From the IMG/VR virus record IMGVR_UViG_3300046170_000227, positions 1-60,106 of that record: a DNA stretch of 60,106 bases. The stretch is one strand, 5' to 3'. The first letter of the stretch is position 1; every line of letters starts with the position of its first letter. This stretch comes from a virus. The position numbers and the translations under genes were made by a program. Below are positions 9,493 through 18,872 of this stretch, in pieces. The notes below the pieces were generated by a model. That model did not search any database and had not been told where the DNA came from. It saw nothing but the letters and a program-made list of their open reading frames with translations.

Positions 9493-10517
9493 TGGCTTAC
9501 ACAACAATTAATAAATCTACAGATTACTTTAATACTAAACTTTGGACAGGTAATGGCTCTACACAAAATATAACAGGTGTTAATCATACACCAGATTTTG
9601 TATGGATAAAGAAACGAACTGATGCTGATGGTGCAAGAATATTTGATACTGTTAGAGGTGCAACAAAAGGTATTTTTACCAATTCTACTGCAGCAGAAAC
9701 TACTGTTACAAGTGAGTTAAGTGCATTTGGTTCTGATGGTTATACATTAGGTGCATCTGATGCTGTTAATGGAAATTCAAAAAATTATGTAGGTTGGAAC
9801 TGGAAAGCAAATGGTCAAGGTTCATCAAATACAGATGGTTCAATAAACACTACATACACTTCTGTTAATACAACAGCAGGTTTTTCAATATGTAAATGGA
9901 CAGGAACAGGAAGTGCAGGAACTATTGGTCATGGTTTAGGTGCTGTACCTAAAATGATAATTATTAAAGATTTGTCTAATACTAGAGATTGGTTTGTTTA
10001 TCATGCAAGTGTAGGAAATAATAAAAGATTAAAATTAAATGATACTGTTGCAGAAGGAGCTTCTACTGTATTTAATAGCACAACACCTACTTCTTCTGTT
10101 TTTTCTATAGATGGTTCAGTATATGTAAATAATTCTGGTTCAAATTACATAGCCTACTGCTTTGCAGAAAAAGCTGGTTACAGCAAGTTTGGTTCTTATA
10201 CTGGTAATGGAAATGCAGATGGACCATTTATTTATACAGGATTTAAACCTTCGTTTCTTATGGTTAAAAGAACAGATACTGCAGATACTTGGATTATGTA
10301 TGATAATAAAAGAATTGGTTACAATCCAAATAATTATTTTCTTCAAGCAAATAGTAATGCTGCTGAATCTAGTTCAGATAGATTTGATTTACTAAGTAAT
10401 GGTTTTAAACCAAGATATGATTGGACACCCATAAATGCTTCGGGTGGAACATACATCTACATGGCCTTTGGCCAAAGCATAGTTGGCAGTAATAATATTC
10501 CGGCGACGGCAAGGTAG
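9492..10517 (+). CDS. Phage tail protein (GHGLGAVP type), cassette 2
   Basis: 341 residues, start overlapping the previous stop (ATAATGG). Shares the blocks YFNTKLWTGNGS, YVGWNWKANGQGSSNTDGSI, GHGLGAVPKMIIIKDL, YIAYCFAEKAGYSKFGSYTGNG, GPFIYTGFKPSFLM and YIYMAFGQS with the gene at 5920, in the same order. The C-terminus NNIPATAR matches VPATAR of the first copy. It closes the second fibre cassette. Function inferred as tail-tip or fibre. Confidence 0.75.
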   Translation: MAYTTINKSTDYFNTKLWTGNGSTQNITGVNHTPDFVWIKKRTDADGARIFDTVRGATKGIFTNSTAAETTVTSELSAFGSDGYTLGASDAVNGNSKNYVGWNWKANGQGSSNTDGSINTTYTSVNTTAGFSICKWTGTGSAGTIGHGLGAVPKMIIIKDLSNTRDWFVYHASVGNNKRLKLNDTVAEGASTVFNSTTPTSSVFSIDGSVYVNNSGSNYIAYCFAEKAGYSKFGSYTGNGNADGPFIYTGFKPSFLMVKRTDTADTWIMYDNKRIGYNPNNYFLQANSNAAESSSDRFDLLSNGFKPRYDWTPINASGGTYIYMAFGQSIVGSNNIPATAR

Positions 10518-10523
10518 CCCGCC

Positions 10524-11357
10524 ATGTACTTTGGCGCAACACCTTTCGCCTCAGCTGCATTTTCAGATGTAGGCTTTAACCCTAATGCATTCGTCAATGT
10601 CCTTGGATCAAGGATCAACGAATCTACAGGCAACCCAACAATCATTGCAAACGCTTTAGTATTACCAACAGGTAATAGATTAAATACTACAATTGGTAAT
10701 GTTGAAATTAATATTAATCAAACCGTATCTCCAACAGGTCAAAGATTAAATTTCTCTACAGGTTCTGTTACAGTTACCGCAGCAGCTAACTTTGGTGTTA
10801 CTGGGAATGGTTATGAAATTGATACGGGAATTGCTAAAGCTATTGATGTAGTAGGTGTATCCGGTAACAGATTAAATCTTGATACAAGTTCTGTCACAAC
10901 TATTGGTAAAGCAAAAATCATTCCAACAGGATCAAGAATCAATGAGGCTACTGGTACAGTTACACTTGCATTTAAATACAATGTAACAGGATCAAGAATT
11001 AATGAGGCTACCGGTACAGTTACAACGACTGCAGCAGCAGGAGTCTTGCCTCAGGGATCACGGATCAATGAATCTACAGGAGAAGTTACAATTGTTGCAG
11101 GAGCAACTATTACACCTACAGGAAGTGGTATTGAAATCGCTATTGGAAATGCTACAACCAAAGCTAACGCAACAGCTATTGTTACAACTAATAGACAAAA
11201 CTTATCTACAGGAACAGTAACTATTAAAGCTAAAGCTAAAGTCTTACCAACAGGTGTAGGATTAGAAGTAGCGGTACCTACTTCTATTAACATTAAACAA
11301 TGGGACGGTGTAGTACCAGGCGTCTCACAAACTTGGACAAGGATTCAAACACCGTAA
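10524..11357 (+). CDS. Repeat-rich tail protein (PTGxRxN repeats)
   Basis: 277 residues. After MYFGATPFASAAFSDVG it is built from about ten units of ~21 residues with the consensus PTGxRxNxxTGxVTI (for example TGNRLNTTIGNV, TGSRINEATGTVT twice, QGSRINESTGEVT). Such regular units suggest a beta-solenoid or stacked beta shaft. The C-terminus ends QWDGVVPGVSQTWTRIQTP. The start and the C-terminal GVxQxW block recur in the short paralogue at 11357. Likely fibre shaft or tail-tip protein. GGATCAN doublets occur at 10605 and 11055 inside it. Confidence 0.7.
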   Translation: MYFGATPFASAAFSDVGFNPNAFVNVLGSRINESTGNPTIIANALVLPTGNRLNTTIGNVEININQTVSPTGQRLNFSTGSVTVTAAANFGVTGNGYEIDTGIAKAIDVVGVSGNRLNLDTSSVTTIGKAKIIPTGSRINEATGTVTLAFKYNVTGSRINEATGTVTTTAAAGVLPQGSRINESTGEVTIVAGATITPTGSGIEIAIGNATTKANATAIVTTNRQNLSTGTVTIKAKAKVLPTGVGLEVAVPTSINIKQWDGVVPGVSQTWTRIQTP

Positions 11358-11605
11358 TGTTTTTTGGAGCAACACCTTTCGCATCAACTACTTTTGCCGG
11401 AGTCGGTATACAGAATATCACTGTATTAGCTAATGGTAATAGATTAAATATAGCAATAGGTAATACAACAGTTGATCTAGTGACTACAGTAAACGTTACA
11501 GGACAACAATTTAACCTTGCAAATAACCCTGTAAGTGTGATATCATGGAACCCAATACCACCAGGAGTAAATCAAGTTTGGGTCCCTATAGACCCAGACG
11601 CATAG
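11357..11605 (+). CDS. Short paralogue of the PTGxRxN repeat protein
   Basis: 82 residues from ATG 11357, overlapping the previous stop (GTAATG). It opens MFFGATPFASTTFAGVG, nearly the same as the 10524 protein, has two repeat units (NGNRLNIAIGNTTV, TGQQFNLANNPVSV) and ends PPGVNQVWVPIDPDA. It looks like a minimal version of the same repeat protein, perhaps capping or length-varying. Function unknown. Confidence 0.7.
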   Translation: MFFGATPFASTTFAGVGIQNITVLANGNRLNIAIGNTTVDLVTTVNVTGQQFNLANNPVSVISWNPIPPGVNQVWVPIDPDA

Positions 11606-11612
11606 GAGAATT

Positions 11613-12332
11613 ATGGCATCAAGTACATCAACAGACTTAAAACTAGAACTCATAACAACAGGTGAAAAATCTGGTACATGGGGAACTATTACTAATACAA
11701 ACTTACAAATTTTAGAACAAGCAGCTAGTGGTTATCTATCACTTGCAGTAGGTGGAGCGGACGTTGCTTTATCTTTAGCTAATCATGCTACAGCAAACGG
11801 TAAAAATTTATACTACAAACTAACAGGAACTTTAACAGCAGCAAGAACAGTTACTATGCCGGATGGCGCTGAAAGAGTATTTATTATAGAAGATGCAACA
11901 GCAAGATCTTCTTCTAATTATACATTAACAGTTAAAACAGTTTCAGGAACAGGTGTTACTTTACCTGTAGGATCAACAACTATTTTATATTCTGATGGTA
12001 CAAACGTTACAGGAAAATTACAGACAAAAGGATACTACACACCACCTTCTACTTATACAGCAGTTAACGGTGATCAATTATTAATAAACACATCTGGAAG
12101 TGGTATTGGTACAGCAGTTACAATTAACTTACCAGCATCCCCTGCAATAGGTAATGAAGTACATTTTATAGACAGTGGTAATGCTTTTGCATCTAACAAT
12201 TTAACAATCGGTAGAAACAGTTCTAATATTTTAGGTGCCGCTTCTAATTTAGTGGTTAATGCTAATGGTGCTGCATTTACTTTAGTGTATGTTAATGCAA
12301 CTAGAGGCTGGATTTATAAAGATAACATATAG
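11613..12332 (+). CDS. Tail fibre-associated protein
   Basis: 239 residues, start with AGGAGAATT upstream. The opening SSTSTDLKLELITTGEKSGT then WGTITNTNLQILEQA is a block widely seen in phage fibre clusters. The remainder is beta-rich with a C-terminal RGWIYKDNI. No enzymatic motif seen. It lies between the repeat proteins and the tail-tube-like gene. Virion location is inferred. Confidence 0.75.
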   Translation: MASSTSTDLKLELITTGEKSGTWGTITNTNLQILEQAASGYLSLAVGGADVALSLANHATANGKNLYYKLTGTLTAARTVTMPDGAERVFIIEDATARSSSNYTLTVKTVSGTGVTLPVGSTTILYSDGTNVTGKLQTKGYYTPPSTYTAVNGDQLLINTSGSGIGTAVTINLPASPAIGNEVHFIDSGNAFASNNLTIGRNSSNILGAASNLVVNANGAAFTLVYVNATRGWIYKDNI

Positions 12333-12343
12333 GAGCATGGACC

Positions 12344-14290
12344 ATGGCTCTAATTGATTTTAAAGTCTTACCAGGAATAGACAAACAAGATACTGCATCT
12401 GGTGCTGAAAACAGATGGATTGATTGTGATAACACAAGGTTTAGATATGGACTACCTGAAAAAGTAGGTGGTTGGTCATCATTAGTTACAGATACAATAG
12501 TAGGTGTTGCAAGACGTCAGTTTGCTTTTGTAGATCTAGATGGAAATAGATATATTGCAATCGGTACAGATAAATTTTTACTTATATATTTTGAAGGTCA
12601 GTTATATGACATTACACCTTTAAAAACTACACTAGCTTCTTGCACCATTGCAACAGTTAACAACTCAGCTGTTTGTTCTATAACAAAATCAAATCATGGC
12701 CTAAGTGCAGGGGACATTATATTATTAGATAATGTAACTTTACCAAGTAGTACAGGTTATCAAAACTCTGATTTTGAAGATAAATTATTTCAAGTAACAA
12801 GTATTACAAGTACAAGTGTATTTACAATTACACAAAGCTCTAATGCAACAGCAACTGTTTCAACAGGTGGTAGTTTAGAAGTTAAACCTTACGAACAAGT
12901 GGGTCCTGCAGAACAATCTTATGGTTATGGTTGGGGTATTGATACTTGGAGTAGTGGAGCATGGGGAGAAGCAGCTTCTGCATCTGACGTATCACTTGAA
13001 CCCGGGTTATGGTCATTAAGTAATTTTGGTCAGGTACTAGTTGCAACAATTGCAAATGGAAAAACTTTTACATGGGACGCTGGTATTGCTGCAAGATTAA
13101 CAACTAGATCATCTACATCAACTTCAGGTTTTTCTACATCAGCTAATCCAACAGCAACTAGAGTTACACTAGTATCACCTACAACACGTCACTTAATTCA
13201 TTTAGGTACTGAAACAACTATTGGAGATACATCAACACAAGACGATATGTTTATAAGATTCTCGGACCAAGAAGATATAAATGATTATACACCTACTGCA
13301 ATTAATTCAGCAGGTTCACAAAGACTACAAGATGGTACAAAAATTATGGGTTCATTAAAAGCAAAAGAAACAATTTTGGTTTGGACCGACAATGCTTTGT
13401 ATACAATGAAATTTATTGGTGCACCTTTTACATTTGGTTTTGAACAAGTTGGTACTAACTGTGGATTGATTGGTAAAAATGCAGCTGTTGAAATAGATGG
13501 TGCTGCGTTTTGGATGAGCCCTAATGGTTTCTTTATGTTTGATGGTACAGTTAAATCACTACCTTGTTCTGTTGAAGATTATGTTTATGACCAAGCAGAT
13601 ACTACAAAAGGTCAACAAATTTGTGCTGGTATAAATAATTTATTTACAGAAGTAACTTGGTATTATCCATCAACTAGTTCTGATTATAATGATCAGTATG
13701 TGGTATTTAATTATGGAGAACCTATGAAAGGTGGTGTTTGGTATATAGGTACAGAAGCAAGAACATCTTGGATTGATGCTAGTGTATATCCTAAACCATC
13801 GGCTACTAAATTTAGTGACTCAGCAACAGGTACTTTTCCTGTGATAGTAGGTCAATCAGGTTTAGGTCAAACAACATTATTTGAACACGAAGTAGGAACA
13901 GATCAAGTTAATCCTAATGGTAGTACAACAACAGTTACATCATTTGTAAAATCATATGACTTTGATCTACAAGCAAAACAAAAAGATGCACAAGGTAAAT
14001 CAAGTGGTCCTACAATAGCGGGTGAAGTATTTTTAGCTATGAGAAGATTTGTACCAGATTTTAAAGACTTACAAGGTAATGCAAAAGTAACCCTTGCTGT
14101 TAAACGTTATCCACAACAATCAGAGACAACAACAGCTTTAAGTCCTTTTACAGTTAGCTCAAGCACTGAAAAAAAAGATACTAGAGCTAGAGGTAGATTT
14201 GTTAATATTAAAATAGAAAATACAGACGTTAGTGAGTCTTGGAGATTTGGAACTTTAAGAATAGATGTACAACCGGATGGTAAAAGATAA
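12344..14290 (+). CDS. Tail tube / stabilization protein (P22 gp10-like)
   Basis: 648 residues. The opening LIDFKVLPGIDKQDTASGAE then NRWIDCDNTRFRYGLPEKVGGW is typical of large podovirus tail proteins related to P22 gp10 and functionally to T7 gp12. Further blocks are FVDLDGNRYIAIGTD, FIRFSDQEDIND and AFWMSPNGFFMFDG. The last residues (ESWRFGTLRIDVQPDGKR) end in an overlap with the next start. It likely forms the tail hub under the adaptor. Assignment by recognition of blocks and by position. Confidence 0.7.
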   Translation: MALIDFKVLPGIDKQDTASGAENRWIDCDNTRFRYGLPEKVGGWSSLVTDTIVGVARRQFAFVDLDGNRYIAIGTDKFLLIYFEGQLYDITPLKTTLASCTIATVNNSAVCSITKSNHGLSAGDIILLDNVTLPSSTGYQNSDFEDKLFQVTSITSTSVFTITQSSNATATVSTGGSLEVKPYEQVGPAEQSYGYGWGIDTWSSGAWGEAASASDVSLEPGLWSLSNFGQVLVATIANGKTFTWDAGIAARLTTRSSTSTSGFSTSANPTATRVTLVSPTTRHLIHLGTETTIGDTSTQDDMFIRFSDQEDINDYTPTAINSAGSQRLQDGTKIMGSLKAKETILVWTDNALYTMKFIGAPFTFGFEQVGTNCGLIGKNAAVEIDGAAFWMSPNGFFMFDGTVKSLPCSVEDYVYDQADTTKGQQICAGINNLFTEVTWYYPSTSSDYNDQYVVFNYGEPMKGGVWYIGTEARTSWIDASVYPKPSATKFSDSATGTFPVIVGQSGLGQTTLFEHEVGTDQVNPNGSTTTVTSFVKSYDFDLQAKQKDAQGKSSGPTIAGEVFLAMRRFVPDFKDLQGNAKVTLAVKRYPQQSETTTALSPFTVSSSTEKKDTRARGRFVNIKIENTDVSESWRFGTLRIDVQPDGKR

Positions 14291-14454
14291 TGGCTAAAGT
14301 AATAGTAAGACTACCAGAACCAAAAGAAGAGTATGATGTATCTAACCAAAAACAAATTAATAGAGCAATTGCTTTAATTGTAGAACAATTAAACTCTACA
14401 TTTTTAAACGAACAGAAACAAGAACAAGAAAGGTTTGCGTGGCTTAATGGCTAA
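14290..14454 (+). CDS. Small conserved phage protein
   Basis: 54 residues from ATG 14290, which overlaps the previous stop (ATAATGG), ending at 14454 where it overlaps the next gene by eight bases. Sequence MAKVIVRLPEPKEEYDVSNQ then a helical, Gln/Glu-rich C-terminus ending FAWLNG. The overlaps on both sides support a real gene. Position suggests a minor tail component or assembly factor. Confidence 0.65.
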   Translation: MAKVIVRLPEPKEEYDVSNQKQINRAIALIVEQLNSTFLNEQKQEQERFAWLNG

Positions 14455-14776
14455 TATATACACAAATGCAAAAGTAGATTTAACTACTACAGGAGAAACG
14501 GTTTTATATACAGCACCCTCTAATTCTAGAGCAATTGTAAAATCTATATTGGTATCAAACGACGCTGGAAGTGCAGCAACTATAACGGTAACATTAACTA
14601 ATGCAGCTAGTGCTGTATTTAGTTTATTTAAAACAAAGTCAATAGCTTCTAATGCTACTGAACAATTATTAACAGAACCACTAATTTTATTAGAAAGTGA
14701 GGTATTGAAAGTTACCGCATCTGATGCTAATGAGTTACATGTAGTGGCATCTTTATTAGAAATAAACAGAGACTAA
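14447..14776 (+). CDS. Small virion-associated protein
   Basis: 109 residues from ATG 14447; a start 12 bases upstream is possible but would extend the overlap. The sequence is a single Thr/Ala-rich beta domain (YTNAKVDLTTTGETVLYTAP, SRAIVKSILVSNDAGSAATI) of the kind found in small phage head or tail decoration proteins. It is followed by AAGGAG and the next gene. Function inferred. Confidence 0.65.
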   Translation: MANIYTNAKVDLTTTGETVLYTAPSNSRAIVKSILVSNDAGSAATITVTLTNAASAVFSLFKTKSIASNATEQLLTEPLILLESEVLKVTASDANELHVVASLLEINRD

Positions 14777-14785
14777 GGAGAAAAC

Positions 14786-15028
14786 ATGGCGTTTAAAGAA
14801 GAAGGATCAGTAAATTACACAATGATAAATGGTAAAAAAGTACCTGTTGTTAAGTGTGAAACTGAGGTAGTATTAAGAAATACACAAACAAGTTATGAGT
14901 ATAATTCTGATCAAGAGGCAGAAGATGATATTAATAATGCAGAGACAGCAACACAAAGAGAACACGTGACAAGATCATTAAAAATTAAAGTAGCAGCAAT
15001 GCCACCATTAGGAGCAGCGTCAGAGTAA
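14786..15028 (+). CDS. Small conserved phage protein
   Basis: 80 residues behind AAGGAG (14775-14780). Contains NYTMINGKKVPVVKCETEV and an acidic stretch, YEYNSDQEAEDDINNAET. No membrane or metal-binding pattern. It overlaps the next start (GTAATGG), so it is co-translated with the large virion-associated protein. Function unknown. Confidence 0.65.
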   Translation: MAFKEEGSVNYTMINGKKVPVVKCETEVVLRNTQTSYEYNSDQEAEDDINNAETATQREHVTRSLKIKVAAMPPLGAASE

Positions 15029-16944
15029 TGGCAATAACAAACGCACAACAATACAAACAACTATTAGCTAAAGGTGGACGTATCGGACTTAAAGGTGGAG
15101 CTGATGCTTCTACAGAATCTTTTTCAAAATCTTTTGACAGACAGCATGGAACTAATACTGCAAGCAGAGCTACAAAAGATAATAGTGTAAATGTTGGAGC
15201 AGGTGGTGCAAATACTAGAGGAGATGATGGACGTAATGATAATTTAAATGTTCCATCTTCTGATACAGGTATTACAAAACGACAAAAAGATAAATATGAT
15301 AATCAATTTTATGAAAAAGATCAGTTATCTCCAAGTGATAAAAATTTAAATTTTATTGCTAAACATAATAAAAAAAAGAGAATTAATTATATCAATGATT
15401 TAATTGCTTCTAGACGAAACAAAATAAATGCAGGTTTAATACAGTTTCAAGATGAGTATGGTCAAATAGAAGGTCTTACAGACTTTGATGAAATAGAAGA
15501 TTATATAAATAATGTAGCTTCTGTTACAGATTATACAAAAGGAGATCCAAATAAATTTAAAGATGTATATGATCCCAAAGGTCTTTATGCTACAGGACAA
15601 AAAATTCCTGATTTTTTTACTAAAATAGATCCAAATGCAATTCCGACCCTAGCAGGAAAAGGTGTAACTGCTGTTGCAAATTTTATAGGACCTAAAATGG
15701 CTGGACCCGTAACAAAAGAAAAATTATTAGAATTACTTGGGGAACAAAAAACATTAGAAAATTATTTAACTACAGATAATTTAAAAGATATTTCTATTAA
15801 TGACTTAAAAGAAACTTATCAACCCAATAGATTTAAACTAGAGAATCCAGAACCAGGTGGTGGAGGCGGAGGTCAACAACAAGACCCATGTAAAGGACCC
15901 AACCCACCGGCTTATTGTTTTGTTGGTAATAATACTACAGAAGAAGATGTAACACCTACAAGAAATTTAGGTGGCCTTGCTCCAAGAATCGCGGGCTCTA
16001 TATTTAATTTCGATGGCCTTGCTGATGGCGGACGTGCAGGAAAGATGGACGGTGGTATGATGGAAGATACTCCTGAAGGAGGAATCATGGACCTTGAATC
16101 AGGAAGACAGATGTATTTCTTAGGTAAACTAGTTAAAAAAGCAACAAGAGCTGTTAAGAAAGTTGTTAAGTCTCCGATAGGTAAAGCTGCGTTGATGTAT
16201 GGTTTAGGTGCTATGGGTGGATCTTATGGTGCAGGAAAAGGATTTTTTAGTAAAGGTATGTTTAATATTGGTAATATGAAACGTGGTTTATTAGGAGCAA
16301 ACAGTTTAATGATGAATAAAGCAGGTTTAGGTAGTCAAGCAGCTATGAAAGGTTTATTTGGTAAACTAGGTTTAACTTCTGGTTATGGAGGACTGATGCC
16401 AACATTAAAAGGTGGTATAACTTTAGGTTTAGGTGTTCCAGCATTAATGGATTTATTTGGTAAAAAAGAAGAAGAGGATGATGGATTAGATGATTACTAT
16501 AGAAAAAATAGTATAGACATTGCTGATATAAGAAATAGACCTTATAATTTTTTAGCACCAAGAATAGCAGGAAGTCAGTTTGCTGCGGACGGTGGTAGAA
16601 TAGGTTATCAAGAAGGATCTAAAGAACCTGTTGCAAAAGAGACTATGCCATTATTAGATATGGACGGTCAAGAAATGGATTTAAGAGAAGAAGGTGGGTT
16701 CGTACCACTGGGTAGAATGGAAAGAGCAGATGACGTGCCTGCAAGATTATCAAAGAATGAATTTGTATTTACAGCTGACGCTGTTAGAAATGCAGGTGAA
16801 GGAGATATAGACAAGGGAGCAGAAGTCATGTATAACATGATGAAAAACCTCGAATCCGGAGGTGAAGTATCAGAGGAATCGCAAGGATTAGATGGCGCTA
16901 AAGAAATGTTTAAAACATCACAACGATTAGAGGAAGTATTATAA
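15028..16944 (+). CDS. Virion-associated protein with DGGRxG motifs
   Basis: 638 residues. Three copies of the (A/K)GGRxG-type motif occur: residues 14-20 (AKGGRIG), 332-338 (ADGGRAG) and about 520 (ADGGRIG). The last two are each preceded by LAPRIAGS. A Gly-rich hydrophobic stretch lies around 385-480. The C-terminus holds RADDVPARLSKNEFVFTADA then VRNAGEGDIDKGAEVMYNMM, a block conserved in phage tail or internal proteins. Probably a minor virion protein. The motif recurs in five other genes of this window. No enzyme signature seen. Confidence 0.65.
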   Translation: MAITNAQQYKQLLAKGGRIGLKGGADASTESFSKSFDRQHGTNTASRATKDNSVNVGAGGANTRGDDGRNDNLNVPSSDTGITKRQKDKYDNQFYEKDQLSPSDKNLNFIAKHNKKKRINYINDLIASRRNKINAGLIQFQDEYGQIEGLTDFDEIEDYINNVASVTDYTKGDPNKFKDVYDPKGLYATGQKIPDFFTKIDPNAIPTLAGKGVTAVANFIGPKMAGPVTKEKLLELLGEQKTLENYLTTDNLKDISINDLKETYQPNRFKLENPEPGGGGGGQQQDPCKGPNPPAYCFVGNNTTEEDVTPTRNLGGLAPRIAGSIFNFDGLADGGRAGKMDGGMMEDTPEGGIMDLESGRQMYFLGKLVKKATRAVKKVVKSPIGKAALMYGLGAMGGSYGAGKGFFSKGMFNIGNMKRGLLGANSLMMNKAGLGSQAAMKGLFGKLGLTSGYGGLMPTLKGGITLGLGVPALMDLFGKKEEEDDGLDDYYRKNSIDIADIRNRPYNFLAPRIAGSQFAADGGRIGYQEGSKEPVAKETMPLLDMDGQEMDLREEGGFVPLGRMERADDVPARLSKNEFVFTADAVRNAGEGDIDKGAEVMYNMMKNLESGGEVSEESQGLDGAKEMFKTSQRLEEVL

Positions 16945-17834
16945 TGGCGACAGAAACCACAATATCGCGACCAGCACCATTTGTAGAAGATATAGGAAAA
17001 GATTTAGCTAAACAGGCCGTTGCCTTTACAGGTGTTCCTGTTGTATCAGGTGGAATTGGAAGTTTATCACAACAAACAGGTGAGACTGCAGAAGGATTTA
17101 AAGCAAGACAAGATGCTGCAAGAGCATTTACAACAAGACAACAAAATTTAGCAGGACTTGCACCAACAGTTGCAGGTCAAGATGCATTACAAACACAAGC
17201 ACAAAATTTAGCAACACAAGGTGTTGGATCATACCAACCTTTTTTAGATCAAGCAAAAGCTTCAACTGGACCACAAGCTTTTCAAGAGTTTATGTCACCA
17301 TACCAATCACAAGTTATGGAAGCATCACTTGCAGAGTTTGATAGAAATGCACAAATGCAACAACAACAAATTTCAGATCAAGCAGTAGCATCAGGAGCTT
17401 TCGGTGGTGGACGTGAAGGTGTTATGCAATCAGAATATCAATTAGGTTCAGATAGAAACAGAGCGCAATTACAAGCAGGTTTATTAAATCAAGGGTTTCA
17501 ACAAGCTCAACAAGCAGCACAACAACAGTTTCAAAATCAACAAGGTCTAGCTCAATTAGTACCTGGATTACAAGGAACAGATATTTCACGTTTAGGTTCA
17601 TTGGGCGCATTGAATCAAGCGCAAACACAAGCGGGCCTAGATGCAACTAGAGAAGCAAACAGAATGGCTGCGTATCAACCACAAGAACAATTACAAAACT
17701 ACGGTAATCTTGTTACAGGGATCATGGGTGGAATGGCAGGATCAGGAACACAAACATCACAAGTACCAGATCCAGGATTCTTACAAACTGCATTAGGTGC
17801 AGCGGCTACTGGAGCAGGATATACGGCGCACTAA
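16944..17834 (+). CDS. Gln/Ala-rich putative internal virion protein
   Basis: 296 residues, starting by overlapping the previous stop (ATAATGG). Very rich in Gln and Ala, with long predicted helices (RAFTTRQQNLAGLAPTVAGQ, QAQQAAQQQFQNQQGLAQ). The block QISDQAVASGAFGGGREGVM is conserved in related marine phage proteins. C-terminal Gly/Ala-rich (GIMGGMAGSG, LGAAATGAG). By composition and position it resembles internal core or ejection proteins that enter the host with DNA. This is inferred. Confidence 0.65.
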   Translation: MATETTISRPAPFVEDIGKDLAKQAVAFTGVPVVSGGIGSLSQQTGETAEGFKARQDAARAFTTRQQNLAGLAPTVAGQDALQTQAQNLATQGVGSYQPFLDQAKASTGPQAFQEFMSPYQSQVMEASLAEFDRNAQMQQQQISDQAVASGAFGGGREGVMQSEYQLGSDRNRAQLQAGLLNQGFQQAQQAAQQQFQNQQGLAQLVPGLQGTDISRLGSLGALNQAQTQAGLDATREANRMAAYQPQEQLQNYGNLVTGIMGGMAGSGTQTSQVPDPGFLQTALGAAATGAGYTAH

Positions 17835-17843
17835 AAAAATAAT

Positions 17844-18872
17844 ATGAATAGAACATTAAAAAGACCGATGTTTAGAATGGGTGGTTCTACAAACTCTGGT
17901 ATTACATCAGGGTTAGATACACCAAGACAAGGTTATAAAGTACCTGGAGTTGTAGATAAGAACGATGTAATTAGACAAGATGCACAAAGAATATTTGATG
18001 TTGGAGTTGATTTAAGAAAAGCAAATCAAATACCTACAGATAGGATGTTATATGGATCAGTACCAAGTTTATTAACTTCTTTTGGTTTAAATTTAATGTC
18101 ACAAACGCCTAGAGGTAAAGGTTTAACTGGATTATTGGCTACAGCGGGTGAAGCTGCAAAAGAACCTTTTTCACAATTTCAACAAGGTAGACTTATGCAA
18201 CAAGAGAAAGCTAGAGGGAGAAGAGATGATGCTTTAGACTCAGCAGTAGCAAGTGCTGTGGATCTTGAAAGAGAAAGAATTGAAGCAGCTGGTAAAGGAG
18301 CAGGTGGTACAGAATTTGAAAAAGAGAGAAGAGTTCAAATGTTGAATTCTCTTTATGATAATAAAATTCTTAAAAAAGAAGTTGAATTAGAAAATGCTTC
18401 AGGAGAAGCAAGAGATAAAGTTTTAGCTGATATAGAAACTTTAAGAAGAGAAAAAGAAGATTATGCAACATCTATTCTTGCAGGAACTATGACAGAAGAT
18501 GACTTTGTAAAAGATATTATTATAGCCGGTGTTAAAAATGATGTGTTTGATCCTGCTAAAGTTGCAGAAAAATATCCTGCATTAGCTGGATTATTATATG
18601 ATGAAATGGCAGATGGTGGTAGAGCTGGTTATAATGTAGGTGGATCAGCAATGATGCCAGCAGTTGCAGAAGCTGATGAAGATCAAGTTGAAAATTTATC
18701 TTTTACCGAACTAAGAGCAAGATTACCTCAATCTATAGATAATGATATTGTGCAAGTAATTGCTAATAGCAAACAAGCTCTATTAGATTTTGCAAATATT
18801 AGAGATCAACAAGATGTTGATCAATTCAACCAAAGATACAACGTAAGTTTGAATATAGCACAAGAGGGTTAA
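17844..18872 (+). CDS. Putative internal virion protein with DGGRxG motif
   Basis: 342 residues. It opens MNRTLKRPMFRMGGSTNSGI, a start typical of a family in marine phages; a helical central region (coiled-coil-like EVELENASGEARDKVLADIE) follows. The MADGGRAGYNVGG motif is at 18606-18644. It lies between the Gln-rich protein and the large virion protein and abuts the latter (stop at 18872, next start 18873). Likely an internal or ejection protein; not proven. Confidence 0.65.
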   Translation: MNRTLKRPMFRMGGSTNSGITSGLDTPRQGYKVPGVVDKNDVIRQDAQRIFDVGVDLRKANQIPTDRMLYGSVPSLLTSFGLNLMSQTPRGKGLTGLLATAGEAAKEPFSQFQQGRLMQQEKARGRRDDALDSAVASAVDLERERIEAAGKGAGGTEFEKERRVQMLNSLYDNKILKKEVELENASGEARDKVLADIETLRREKEDYATSILAGTMTEDDFVKDIIIAGVKNDVFDPAKVAEKYPALAGLLYDEMADGGRAGYNVGGSAMMPAVAEADEDQVENLSFTELRARLPQSIDNDIVQVIANSKQALLDFANIRDQQDVDQFNQRYNVSLNIAQEG

